Positions 1 through 6,741 of a stretch of DNA of 9,229 nt are shown piece after piece (position 1 is the stretch's first letter; each line of letters starts with the position of its first letter). The notes under the pieces were generated by a model. The model saw only the letters and a list, made by a program, of their open reading frames with translations, ran no database searches and was not told where the DNA came from. The position numbers were made by a program, and so were the translations under genes. The stretch is from JANPII01 sp031424915. Lineage in GTDB: Bacteria; Pseudomonadota; Alphaproteobacteria; Rickettsiales; Midichloriaceae. The stretch spans positions 1-9,229 of the forward strand of contig JANPII010000091.1 in the NCBI GenBank assembly GCA_031424915.1, written 5' to 3'.

Positions 1-259
1 CTGCAATATTAAAAGCTAACACTATTTTACTTAATGATTGGCTTGGATCGCGATCTACAATCCTTGCTACCAAAGCCGGCAACATCCCCAAAATAACAAG
101 CACTACTGAATACAAGGAAAGAAATCCAAGTGTCACAACTAGGGTAGCAATACTCAACCCCCCTAATCTTATACTGCTCCCTCTATTCCTGCCCTTCGAT
201 ATGGTAGCAGATGCTGTCGGCTTGTGTAATGCGGAGGTATCTTGCACTTTATATCTCAT
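1..259 (-). CDS. Hypothetical membrane protein, N-terminal part (runs off left edge)
   Basis: An open frame of 86 complete codons reads leftward from an ATG at 257-259 to the window edge without a stop. The N-terminus (about residues 1-32) is polar and basic, starting MRYKVQDTSALHKPT. It is followed by a long hydrophobic stretch (about residues 33-68, including LVVTLGFLSLYSVVLVILG), consistent with one long or two short membrane segments. After this comes the motif ARIVDRDPSQSLSK, and the frame continues hydrophobic to the edge. An in-frame TAA lies one codon before the codon preceding the ATG, so the start cannot be further upstream. No clear Shine-Dalgarno precedes it, and a TATAAT sequence sits only a few bases upstream of the ATG, which may mean a very short leader. 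I do not recognise the family. It is divergent from the amidase at 400. Confidence 0.6.
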   Translation of the reverse strand, partial: MRYKVQDTSALHKPTASATISKGRNRGSSIRLGGLSIATLVVTLGFLSLYSVVLVILGMLPALVARIVDRDPSQSLSKIVLAFNIA

Positions 260-399
260 GGATTATAATAGTTAGTGTTACATGTGGTACTATACTACAC
301 AAGACTTTTGTCACTCACCAAGATAGCTCATAATGATAATATACCCCCCCCTATATTTATAAATAGACTTTAAATTCAATACACTTATTAAAAGGTAAG
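260..399. other. Divergent intergenic region with a C8 tract
   Basis: This 140-bp AT-rich spacer separates two divergently transcribed genes and so should hold both promoters. TTGTCA at 308-313 resembles a -35 box, but no well-spaced good -10 follows it, so I do not call a promoter. A run of eight C residues lies at 344-351, flanked by AT-only sequence. The amidase Shine-Dalgarno (AAAGG, 391-395) is at the right end. Confidence 0.5.
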
Positions 400-1257
400 A
401 TGGATAAATTCACAAATTACGACATATTGCAACTCTCTTCTCCTAATCATAGCTCTCGGGATGGATGCCCTATTGTAGGAATAATAGCACACTGCATTGG
501 CACCTCGTTGGCAGACGCTTTAAAGATACTCGCCAGCGATGAATTTACAACGAGCGCTCATTACTTTATTCCTCAAATCACCGGACAAGAACTCCAGCAC
601 CTTATGCCTGAAATTTTTGGCACCACAACCTTACGTTTTCCACAGCGCGTCCCAGTAATACAGCTTGTGCCAGACGAAGAAAAAGCCTGGCATGCAGGCA
701 TAAGTCAATTTGGAGAGTGGAACCAGCTTCCAGGCTGTGAAAAGGGCCTCAATGCTTGCACTATAGGAATAGAATTCCATGCACCTGGCTATGCTTTGGG
801 AGATGGGAGTGATTTATTTGCATTCACTACCTTTACATCCGAACAAGAACAAACCGGCATCGCCTTGATGGCTGACATTACCCAGAGGTATGGAATTCCT
901 ACTACTTCTATACTAGCTCATAGTACCATCGCTGTAGGCCGCAAAACCGACCCCGGCCCGCTTTTTTTCTGGCAAGCGCTATATGAAAATGGCCTTGGCT
1001 ATTTGCCCCAACCCAAACCTGCTCCCGTCACACCGCTTAGCCCCAGCTCTATACAATTTGTTCAATCTAAATTACTCGAAGTGGGTTTTACACAGTGCTC
1101 ACAAACAGGCGATATGGATATAATTACACAGCAATGTATTGATGCTTACCGCTTGCAATATTTAACTACAGATTGGCAGAGCTCAAATCAAGATATAAGC
1201 CAAGATCTACTAGATAGCTTATATGGCTTTGATGTATCGCCTATTTACTTTCTTTGA
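400..1257 (+). CDS. N-acetylmuramoyl-L-alanine amidase (AmpD/AmiD-type, zinc-dependent) with C-terminal extension
   Basis: This 285-aa protein is a peptidoglycan amidase of the Amidase_2 family, which cleaves the amide bond between N-acetylmuramic (or anhydro-muramic) acid and the L-Ala of the stem peptide. Visible active-site residues are zinc ligands H31 (IIAHC), H174 (LAHS) and D184 (TDPGP), the catalytic E125 (IGIEF) and K182 before the Asp ligand; AWHAG (96-100) and SAHY (52-55) are also typical. After a proline-rich linker (about 203-214) the last 70 residues resemble a small peptidoglycan-binding helical domain, the arrangement of AmiD and of rickettsial AmpD homologues. No N-terminal signal peptide or lipobox is apparent, so cytoplasmic recycling is the simplest reading, although unconventional export is possible. 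ATG with AAAGG four bases upstream. Its 3' end overlaps smpB tail-to-tail by 17 bp. Confidence 0.9.
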   Translation: MDKFTNYDILQLSSPNHSSRDGCPIVGIIAHCIGTSLADALKILASDEFTTSAHYFIPQITGQELQHLMPEIFGTTTLRFPQRVPVIQLVPDEEKAWHAGISQFGEWNQLPGCEKGLNACTIGIEFHAPGYALGDGSDLFAFTTFTSEQEQTGIALMADITQRYGIPTTSILAHSTIAVGRKTDPGPLFFWQALYENGLGYLPQPKPAPVTPLSPSSIQFVQSKLLEVGFTQCSQTGDMDIITQQCIDAYRLQYLTTDWQSSNQDISQDLLDSLYGFDVSPIYFL

Positions 1258-1720
1258 TAGTGCGGCTCTTTTCGCGCTCCCAATCACGTTGCTTAATAGT
1301 TTCGCGCTTATCATGTAGCTTCTTACCTTTGGCTAGTCCAATCTCTACTTTAGCTTTGTTCTTATGGTTAAAGTACAATTGCAGCGGCACTGATGTGTAA
1401 CCCTTACGTTGGATCAACCCCATGATACGCCGGATTTCTCTAGCTCGCAGCAATAATTTACGGGGACGCCTAGGGTGATGGTTAAATTGGTGAGCTTGAT
1501 CATATTCAGGAATAAACAAGCCAGTTACATATAGCTCACCCTTTATCTCCTCTACATGCGCCTCTACAATACTAGCTTTGCCATTTCTAAGAGATTTGAC
1601 CTCAGTCCCAGTCAACACTATACCCGCCTCTAACTCCTCTTCAATAAAGTAATCAAAATAGGCACGTTTGTTATTAGCAATAACCTTTTTTACGCTTCCT
1701 GATATTGCTTTTTTACTCAT
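1241..1720 (-). CDS. smpB: SsrA-binding protein SmpB
   Basis: This 159-aa protein is SmpB, the partner of tmRNA (SsrA) in trans-translation: it binds the tRNA-like domain of tmRNA and takes it to stalled ribosomes. The length is normal for the family. Diagnostic stretches are NKRAYFDYFIEEELEAGI (17-34), TEVKSLR (39-45), the basic HHPRRPRKLLL segment (81-91) and GLAKGKKLHDKRE (128-140). The basic C-terminal tail with W147 is the part that enters the empty mRNA channel in characterised SmpB. The ATG start is at 1718-1720 and matches the family N-terminus, although no good Shine-Dalgarno is visible. A promoter candidate lies 38 bp upstream. The tmRNA gene is not in this window. The stop codon lies inside the 3' end of the convergent amidase gene. 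Confidence 0.97.
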   Translation of the reverse strand: MSKKAISGSVKKVIANNKRAYFDYFIEEELEAGIVLTGTEVKSLRNGKASIVEAHVEEIKGELYVTGLFIPEYDQAHQFNHHPRRPRKLLLRAREIRRIMGLIQRKGYTSVPLQLYFNHKNKAKVEIGLAKGKKLHDKRETIKQRDWEREKSRTIKESK

Positions 1721-1757
1721 AATATTAGATCATTAGTGATATAGACAGTAAGCTCAT

Positions 1758-1784
1758 ATTATAGGATTGGGCAAATATAGTCAA
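1758..1784 (-). promoter_or_regulatory. Candidate sigma-70 promoter for smpB
   Basis: On the minus strand, a TTGACT box (plus coordinates 1779-1784, 5/6 to consensus) is followed after 15 bp by a perfect TATAAT (1758-1763). The spacer is shorter than the usual 16-18 bp. Transcription would begin near 1751, giving smpB a leader of about 30 nt. It lies in the 83-bp divergent region between smpB and nadE. Confidence 0.45.
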
Positions 1785-1792
1785 ACTATGAA

Positions 1793-1798
1793 AAGAGG
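1793..1798 (+). promoter_or_regulatory. Shine-Dalgarno deciding the TTG start of nadE
   Basis: AAGAGG lies five bases before the TTG at 1804. It supports that TTG rather than the internal ATG at 1843. The internal ATG would also cut off part of the first beta strand of the nitrilase domain. Confidence 0.6.
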
Positions 1799-1803
1799 CG
1801 AAG

Positions 1804-3477
1804 TTGAGTGAGAATAGTAGAGCTATCCTAGATTTACACATCATGGTAGCTCAAGTGAATATGACAGTAGGCGATATTGTAGGCAATATACAGAAAATTA
1901 AAAATTACTATTTAAAAGCAGCAAAAGAAAAGGCTGATTTGATAATTTTCCCTGAACTTACTACTATAGGCTATCCTCCCGAAGATTTACTATATGACCC
2001 GCACTTGCCGGCACTACAAACATCCTTACTTGCTGAACTCGCAACCATAACTGCACACAATCATACAGGTCTATTGGTTGGCATGCCACTCTGGCCTTCG
2101 GGAAAACACATAAAGCCATATAATGCCGCAGTTCTATTTGTAAGTGGCCAAGAGGCTGGTCGATGCTATAAACATCATCTGCCGAATTACGGAGTATTTG
2201 ATGAACAACGCTATTTTGAATCTTTTCCTCTTGAGTCAGTAGTCCCTCTCAACTTCCATAATTTAAAGCTGGGAGTGATGATTTGCGAGGACATGTGGTT
2301 TGCCGATGTACCAGCACAGCTTGCCGAGAAACAATCAGATATATTCATTGTACTTAATGCCTCACCATATGAATTAGGCAAGCGCTCAGAACGTTTGGCA
2401 CTTGCTCAACGATGGACAGAAGTGCACAAAATCCCTTTGGTATATGCCAATGTAGTAGGGGGACAGGATGAATTAGTATTTGACGGAGCAAGCTTTGCTA
2501 TAGATGGCAAAGCAAAGCTGTGTACAGTAGCACCCACCTGGCAAGAAGATCTTGTTACTATTAATCTAAGAAATAATAATAGCTCCTTGTCCCTGCCCCC
2601 AAATGATCACTCAGATATATACCAAGCTGTAATGAGTGGTTTGCAAGACTATGTATATAAAAATGGGTTTCACAAAGTGCTGCTAGGGTTATCGGGCGGC
2701 ATTGATTCAGCGATAGTAGCAACAATTGCTGCTGATGCTTTAGGGGTAGAGAATGTACGTTTAGTGATGTTGCCTTCAGAATTCACCTCTGGCGCCAGTG
2801 ACGAAGATGCACATAAGTTATTACAACGTTTGCCCTGCCAACATCATACTCTTAGCATTACTGAACTTCACCATTCAATCCTTGCTCAATTAGCACCTTT
2901 ATTTACAGAATATCAACCAGACACTACTGAAGAAAACATACAGGCACGTTTGCGTGGCTTACTGCTTATGGCTTTATCTAATAAATATAATGAACTATTA
3001 CTAGCTACAGGCAATAAGTCGGAATATGCTGTCGGTTACGCTACTTTATATGGAGATATGTGCGGAGCATTTGCACCTATTAAAGATATATATAAAACCC
3101 AAGTATACGCTTTGGCAAAGTGGAGGAATACCGCAATACCTATAGGTAGCAAAGGCGTTATTGCTCCAATCCCTACAAATATGTTAGTGAAGGCACCTAC
3201 TGCGGAATTACGCTATAATCAGCGCGATGAGGATTCCTTACCTCCCTACCCAATTTTAGACCATATCTTATCCTATCTTATTGAAGGGACAGAGTTAGCT
3301 AGTGATATTGATCAAGCTATAGTCGCAAAAGTTAAAGCGTTATTATATCGCGCGGAGTTTAAGCGCAGGCAAGCAGCTTTAGGCCCAAAAATCACTACTC
3401 GAAGTTTTGATCGTGATTGGAGATACCCAATAACCGGTAGAGTGCTATCTATAAATAGCACTGATACTGATGCATAA
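1804..3477 (+). CDS. nadE: Glutamine-dependent NAD+ synthetase
   Basis: This 557-aa two-domain enzyme amidates nicotinic acid adenine dinucleotide to NAD+ using ATP and ammonia released from glutamine. The N-terminal nitrilase/glutaminase domain (about 11-260) carries the Glu-Lys-Cys triad: E51 (FPELTTIGYPPEDLL), K123 (YKHHLPNYGVFDEQRYF) and C161 (GVMICEDMWF). The C-terminal synthetase domain (about 270-545) has the ATP-pyrophosphatase P-loop SGGIDSA (297-303), then TGNKSE (402-407), TLYGDMCGAF (414-423) and KAPTAELR (463-470). Length is as expected for the glutamine-dependent form. The start is TTG, chosen from its Shine-Dalgarno and because the family's first strand (here LHIMVAQVN) begins just before the alternative ATG at 1843. 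ubiX follows after 31 bp on the same strand, suggesting one transcript. Both domains look intact, so the organism can use amide nitrogen from glutamine for the last step of NAD synthesis. Confidence 0.97.
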   Translation: MSENSRAILDLHIMVAQVNMTVGDIVGNIQKIKNYYLKAAKEKADLIIFPELTTIGYPPEDLLYDPHLPALQTSLLAELATITAHNHTGLLVGMPLWPSGKHIKPYNAAVLFVSGQEAGRCYKHHLPNYGVFDEQRYFESFPLESVVPLNFHNLKLGVMICEDMWFADVPAQLAEKQSDIFIVLNASPYELGKRSERLALAQRWTEVHKIPLVYANVVGGQDELVFDGASFAIDGKAKLCTVAPTWQEDLVTINLRNNNSSLSLPPNDHSDIYQAVMSGLQDYVYKNGFHKVLLGLSGGIDSAIVATIAADALGVENVRLVMLPSEFTSGASDEDAHKLLQRLPCQHHTLSITELHHSILAQLAPLFTEYQPDTTEENIQARLRGLLLMALSNKYNELLLATGNKSEYAVGYATLYGDMCGAFAPIKDIYKTQVYALAKWRNTAIPIGSKGVIAPIPTNMLVKAPTAELRYNQRDEDSLPPYPILDHILSYLIEGTELASDIDQAIVAKVKALLYRAEFKRRQAALGPKITTRSFDRDWRYPITGRVLSINSTDTDA

Positions 3478-3508
3478 TGGAGTACCAGCTCCACAACTAT
3501 GAGGATAA

Positions 3509-4075
3509 ATGACAACACGACTTATTATTGGTATTAGCGGGGCAAGTGGCGCTATATATGGCATACGTTTGCTTGAGATACTACGTGATTTAGGGATTGA
3601 AACGCACCTTATAGTCACTAAAGCTGGTAAGATTGCAATAGAATATGAAACTGGATATACCCTAGATCATGTAATTAGCCTAGCTGCCCACTATCATCAT
3701 AATAATGACATTAGTGCAAGCATTGCTAGTGGCTCTTTTATTACTTCAGGCATGATTATCGCACCCTGCACCGTCAAAACTATGTCCGAGATTACTACAG
3801 GCGTCACCCACTCCCTAATCTCTCGGGCCGCTGATGTCATTCTTAAAGACCGACGCAAGCTAGTGCTAATGTTTCGCGAGACTCCTCTGCATTTGGGACA
3901 TATTCGTACCATGGAACAAGCAACGTTGATGGGGGCCATCATAGCCCCTACAGTTACTACATTTTATACTAAAGCTCAAACCATAGAGCAAATGGTAGAC
4001 CATCAACTCGGACGCATCCTTGACCTTTTTGGTATAGATGCAGGCTTAGTGGAACGTTGGGATGGACTACAATGA
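3509..4075 (+). CDS. ubiX: Flavin prenyltransferase UbiX
   Basis: This 188-aa protein belongs to the UbiX/Pad1 flavoprotein family, which attaches a dimethylallyl group to FMN to make the prenylated FMN cofactor of UbiD-type decarboxylases, used in ubiquinone synthesis. Family signatures are the FMN-binding GISGASGA (8-15), GMIIAPCTVKTM (81-92), SLISRAADVILKDRRKLVLM (102-121), RETP (123-126) and the late ERWDG (182-186). Length is typical. The ATG has GAGGA at 3501-3505 just upstream. It follows nadE by 31 bp, and its TGA stop overlaps the dapE ATG (ATGA at 4072-4075), so translation of the two is probably coupled. The partner ubiD is not in this window. Confidence 0.96.
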   Translation: MTTRLIIGISGASGAIYGIRLLEILRDLGIETHLIVTKAGKIAIEYETGYTLDHVISLAAHYHHNNDISASIASGSFITSGMIIAPCTVKTMSEITTGVTHSLISRAADVILKDRRKLVLMFRETPLHLGHIRTMEQATLMGAIIAPTVTTFYTKAQTIEQMVDHQLGRILDLFGIDAGLVERWDGLQ

Positions 4076-5229
4076 TAAAACACCCAAATCAATGGTATAC
4101 ATTACAGCTATTGCAGCTGTGGTTGAGTTACCCTAGCATTACTCCTCAAGATGCAGGGATAATGGATGAAATAGAATCTGTACTCTCTGCCCTTGGCTTT
4201 ACTTGTCACATTATAAAATTTGAAGAACCCGGCCAAGATCCTGTACTCAACATGTATGCAAGGCTTGGCACAACCGAGCCCAACTTATGTTTCGCAGGAC
4301 ACGTAGATGTTGTTCCACCTGGAGATATTGCCTTATGGTCGCAACCTCCTTTTGGCGGTAATATCGTTGAGCAAAGAATATATGGACGTGGAACAGTGGA
4401 TATGAAAGGGGCAATCGCCGCCTTTATTGGTGCTGTAAAGCACTACTTAGCTACACATACCTTAAACGGTAGCATCAGCTTGCTTATAACAGGCGATGAA
4501 GAAGGCGCAGCCATCAATGGCACAGTTAAAATGCTAGATTGGTTAAAATCACAAGGGGAACACTTAAGCGCTTGCCTAGTTGGAGAACCTACTAGCCAGC
4601 ATAAAGTGGGAGATACAATAAAGGTCGGTCGACGCGGTAGTGCTAATTTTACTCTTACCGTCCATGGAATGCAAGGACACGTAGCCTACCCGGATCTAGC
4701 AAACAACCCAATTTCAAAATTGCTGGCTATATTACATGCGCTAGATCACACTACATTAGATAAAGGCACAGAGATGTTTTCTAGCAGTAATTTAGAAATT
4801 ACTTCAATAGATGTAGGTAATTCAGCCTCAAATGTTATACCTTCTTGTGCACAAGCACGGTTTAACATCCGTTTTAATAATTTGCATACCGCTGCTAGTC
4901 TTCTTTCTTGGGTGCATAGAATTTGCCAACAGCACAGCCATCAATATGAATTACACATGCAATCTAATGCCGATGCCTTTATCTCAAAAGCAGGTCGCTT
5001 ACGTAAGATATCTGAAGAAGCAGTGCACAAAGTTTTGGGCTTTACCCCGCAGTGTAGTACATCCGGAGGTACCTCCGATGCACGTTTCATTCATCAACAT
5101 TGCGAAACCCTAGAACTCGGGGCGTGTAATGCCATGGCCCATAAAGTTGATGAGCATATTTTATTGTCCGACCTATATATTCTAGAAGAGCTATATTACG
5201 CAATACTGCAGGGGTATTTAGAGAAATAG
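4072..5229 (+). CDS. dapE: Succinyl-diaminopimelate desuccinylase
   Basis: This 385-aa M20-family metallopeptidase is DapE, which hydrolyses N-succinyl-LL-2,6-diaminopimelate to LL-diaminopimelate and succinate in the lysine/peptidoglycan-precursor pathway. The two-zinc site is complete: H77 and D79 (GHVDVVP), D110 (GTVDMKG), E143 (catalytic base) and E144 (GDEEG), E172 (GEPT) and H357 (AMAHKVDE). The lid/dimerisation domain includes H203 (GHVAYP), and SGGTSDARF (331-339) is a strong DapE-specific motif separating it from ArgE. I chose the ATG at 4072, which overlaps the ubiX stop as ATGA. An in-frame TTG at 4057 would add five residues (MGWTT) and cannot be excluded. The gene ends at a convergent junction with rnd, where the next 330 bp hold palindromic repeats. 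Confidence 0.95.
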   Translation: MIKHPNQWYTLQLLQLWLSYPSITPQDAGIMDEIESVLSALGFTCHIIKFEEPGQDPVLNMYARLGTTEPNLCFAGHVDVVPPGDIALWSQPPFGGNIVEQRIYGRGTVDMKGAIAAFIGAVKHYLATHTLNGSISLLITGDEEGAAINGTVKMLDWLKSQGEHLSACLVGEPTSQHKVGDTIKVGRRGSANFTLTVHGMQGHVAYPDLANNPISKLLAILHALDHTTLDKGTEMFSSSNLEITSIDVGNSASNVIPSCAQARFNIRFNNLHTAASLLSWVHRICQQHSHQYELHMQSNADAFISKAGRLRKISEEAVHKVLGFTPQCSTSGGTSDARFIHQHCETLELGACNAMAHKVDEHILLSDLYILEELYYAILQGYLEK

Positions 5230-5556
5230 CGGCTTTGGTATTTAGCTGGTATCTGCTCAGGAAAGTGGAGTCAAGTTCAGGGTTTTAGCAAAGTGTTGTA
5301 CGCAAGGCCTTAGGCCTTGCAGCGCCCCCCTGTAGGGGGGCTTGCGGGGCGCGCTTATTTATGTATGCCACGCGCAAAGCCGCGTGTCATAAACACTTTG
5401 CTGAAATCCTGAAGTTTACACCACTCGCGTGAATAGATCCTTGGGCTGAAGTAACACTTAATTGTGTCCCAATCTCAACTATCACACTGGTTCACTTTCC
5501 AGCAGAGTAATACCAACTCTCAGCTAAAACAGTACAAGGAGCGACGCTGTAATCTT
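5230..5556. other. Convergent intergenic region dapE/rnd, packed with palindromes
   Basis: This 327-bp stretch between two converging genes has no credible protein-coding gene. It contains a 162-bp multi-hairpin element (5264-5425), about 80 bp of plain sequence in which I see nothing (5426-5507), and most of a compact palindrome (5508-5576) that continues into the end of rnd. I find no hairpin followed by a T-run in either direction, so termination here may depend on Rho or on the palindromes themselves. Confidence 0.7.
5264..5425. repeat. Palindromic multi-hairpin element with 34-bp imperfect inverted ends
   Basis: The ends, 5264-5297 and 5392-5425, are inverted repeats matching at 29 of 34 positions; the innermost 10 bases (AGCAAAGTGTT side) match without error. 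Inside are three further stems: a 19-bp odd palindrome at 5302-5320 (GCAAGGCCT, T, AGGCCTTGC); a C/G hairpin at 5324-5341 with a TGTA loop; and a stem 5365-5374 / 5381-5390 with one mismatch and a CAAAGC loop. The core is very GC-rich (37 of 50 bases in 5301-5350) compared with the AT-rich surroundings. No coding frame is evident. The form suits a small non-autonomous palindromic mobile element (MITE/REP type); a structured RNA is the alternative. Only one copy lies in this window. Confidence 0.7.
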
Positions 5557-5576
5557 TTAGCTGAGAGTTGGTATAA
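5508..5576. repeat. Compact palindromic repeat, complete copy, overlapping the end of rnd
   Basis: The arms ATACCAACTCTCAGCTAAAA (5510-5529) and its exact reverse complement (5555-5574) are 20-bp perfect inverted repeats around a 25-base centre (5530-5554). The centre has inner pairing ACAG (5529-5532) with CTGT (5547-5550) and a small AGCG/CGCT stem. Bases 5508-5541 recur exactly at 9196-9229, so this is a dispersed repeat and not just a local hairpin. The right arm contains the last codons and stop of rnd. It resembles the gene-end and in-gene palindromic elements known from Rickettsia in style; I cannot assign it to a named family. Confidence 0.85.
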
Positions 5577-6714
5577 CACTATTATCACAGCGGAGTGCAA
5601 CAGCCATACGACCAAACAATTCATACCGCCATCCACTTTCCAATTTTGAAGGCCTGGAGTGTGTAAGGCGCAGCAACTCACTCTGATTGGCTATTAGTTT
5701 TTCTGCAATACCAGCTTCCGCCGCAGTGGCTACTAGCTTAGTTTTAAGTAGCTGAAAGAGGCTATTTTTTACTAGCTGTCTTTCATCTGATATGATAGTA
5801 GACGCAATCTCTGTTTCTTGAGCCGTAGCCTCATCATATAAGCTAGGCATAGCATCCAACACATCCGAAAGTGCGGACTGTGGTATTTTATAACGCCCTG
5901 CCAATTTTTTATATGTTTCTTTATTATGAGGGCGAAGTGCAGGCTGCTTGGATAGCCGTATTAGTGCATCATCAGCCAAAATCAGCGGTCTTGCTAAATT
6001 CAGCTGCACTGCCTGCTGTTCGCGCCATTGTAACAAACGATAAACTCTCACCACTAGCTCAGTGCGAGTACTGTGTAACGTTATCTTACGTAGCAGTTCT
6101 ACAGTATCAGTTACAGCAGATGCTAAAACAACCAGTTCTGCACACTCCGTAAGCACCCATTCCATCTTATTGCTAGCCTCTAGCTGGCTCTTTATTATAG
6201 GATAAATACGATGCATATATACTACATCTGCAATAGCATAATTTAGTTGCTCTTTGCTTAAGGGTCGCCGCATCCAATCAGAAAACTGCATCTCCTTAGT
6301 AATGTTGTAATGCAAATAGCGCCTTACCATAGTCTCATAGCTTGGTGGCTCGCTAAATCCACAAAACTGTAGTGCTATTTGGGTGTCAAACACATTATTT
6401 GTTACAATACCAAAATTATAATACAGCGCCTCCAAATCCTGACGTGCTGCATGAAAAACTTTACAACGAGTAGGGTCAGTCAAGATCATAAATAGAGGCT
6501 TAAGATCAGTTACCTCTATCGCTAAAATATCTACGGCAAAGGCTACCTTAGATCCCCCAACTTGAATAAGTGATAATATAGGGTAATAACTGCCCTGGCG
6601 ACTAAATTCTGTATCTACCGTTATGTAAGTATCATCAGCCAATAAGGCACAGCATACGGATAGCTCTTCCGCAGTGGTAACATATTTCCCATCAAAGTCG
6701 GAGTCTTTAGACAT
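5557..6714 (-). CDS. rnd: Ribonuclease D
   Basis: This protein of about 385 aa is a DEDDy 3'-5' exoribonuclease of the RNase D type, which trims 3' ends of tRNA precursors and other small RNAs. The exonuclease domain shows ExoI D34/E36 (VDTEF), ExoII D93 (HAARQDLEAL) with D110 (VFDTQIA), and ExoIII Y159/D163 (YAIADV). An HRDC nucleic-acid-binding domain follows (about 215-290), then a helical C-terminal region ending GWRYELFGRMAVAL. I chose the ATG at 6712-6714; an in-frame GTG at 6727-6729 would add five residues, and neither has a strong Shine-Dalgarno. The gene follows recA by 27 bp (12 bp with the GTG), so the two are probably co-transcribed. The last five residues (IPTLS) and the stop are encoded by the palindromic repeat at 5508-5576, so the original C-terminus was probably replaced. 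Confidence 0.93.
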   Translation of the reverse strand: MSKDSDFDGKYVTTAEELSVCCALLADDTYITVDTEFSRQGSYYPILSLIQVGGSKVAFAVDILAIEVTDLKPLFMILTDPTRCKVFHAARQDLEALYYNFGIVTNNVFDTQIALQFCGFSEPPSYETMVRRYLHYNITKEMQFSDWMRRPLSKEQLNYAIADVVYMHRIYPIIKSQLEASNKMEWVLTECAELVVLASAVTDTVELLRKITLHSTRTELVVRVYRLLQWREQQAVQLNLARPLILADDALIRLSKQPALRPHNKETYKKLAGRYKIPQSALSDVLDAMPSLYDEATAQETEIASTIISDERQLVKNSLFQLLKTKLVATAAEAGIAEKLIANQSELLRLTHSRPSKLESGWRYELFGRMAVALRCDNSVIPTLS

Positions 6715-6741
6715 ATATGTGCTATTCACGAATGAGTGTCT

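Noticed and set aside
3478..3493. Small TGGAG/CTCCA hairpin between nadE and ubiX considered as a terminator.
   Set aside because: Only 5 bp of stem, no T-run, and the genes are 31 bp apart and likely co-transcribed.
4832..5113. Open frame of 93 codons inside dapE in another frame.
   Set aside because: Fully contained in the conserved dapE coding sequence; a shadow frame.
5241..5252. TTTAGCTGGTAT resembles the right arm of the compact palindrome with 7 bases deleted, as if a decayed copy.
   Set aside because: Only 12 bases match across an assumed deletion, and no matching left arm is present; too weak to call a remnant.
5324..5341. GC hairpin with TGTA loop considered as a dapE terminator.
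   Set aside because: No T-run follows on either strand, and it is better explained as part of the larger palindromic element.
5464..5649. Open frame of 61 codons on the plus strand across the palindrome.
   Set aside because: It spans the repeat and the antisense of rnd, with no family resemblance or Shine-Dalgarno; a chance frame.
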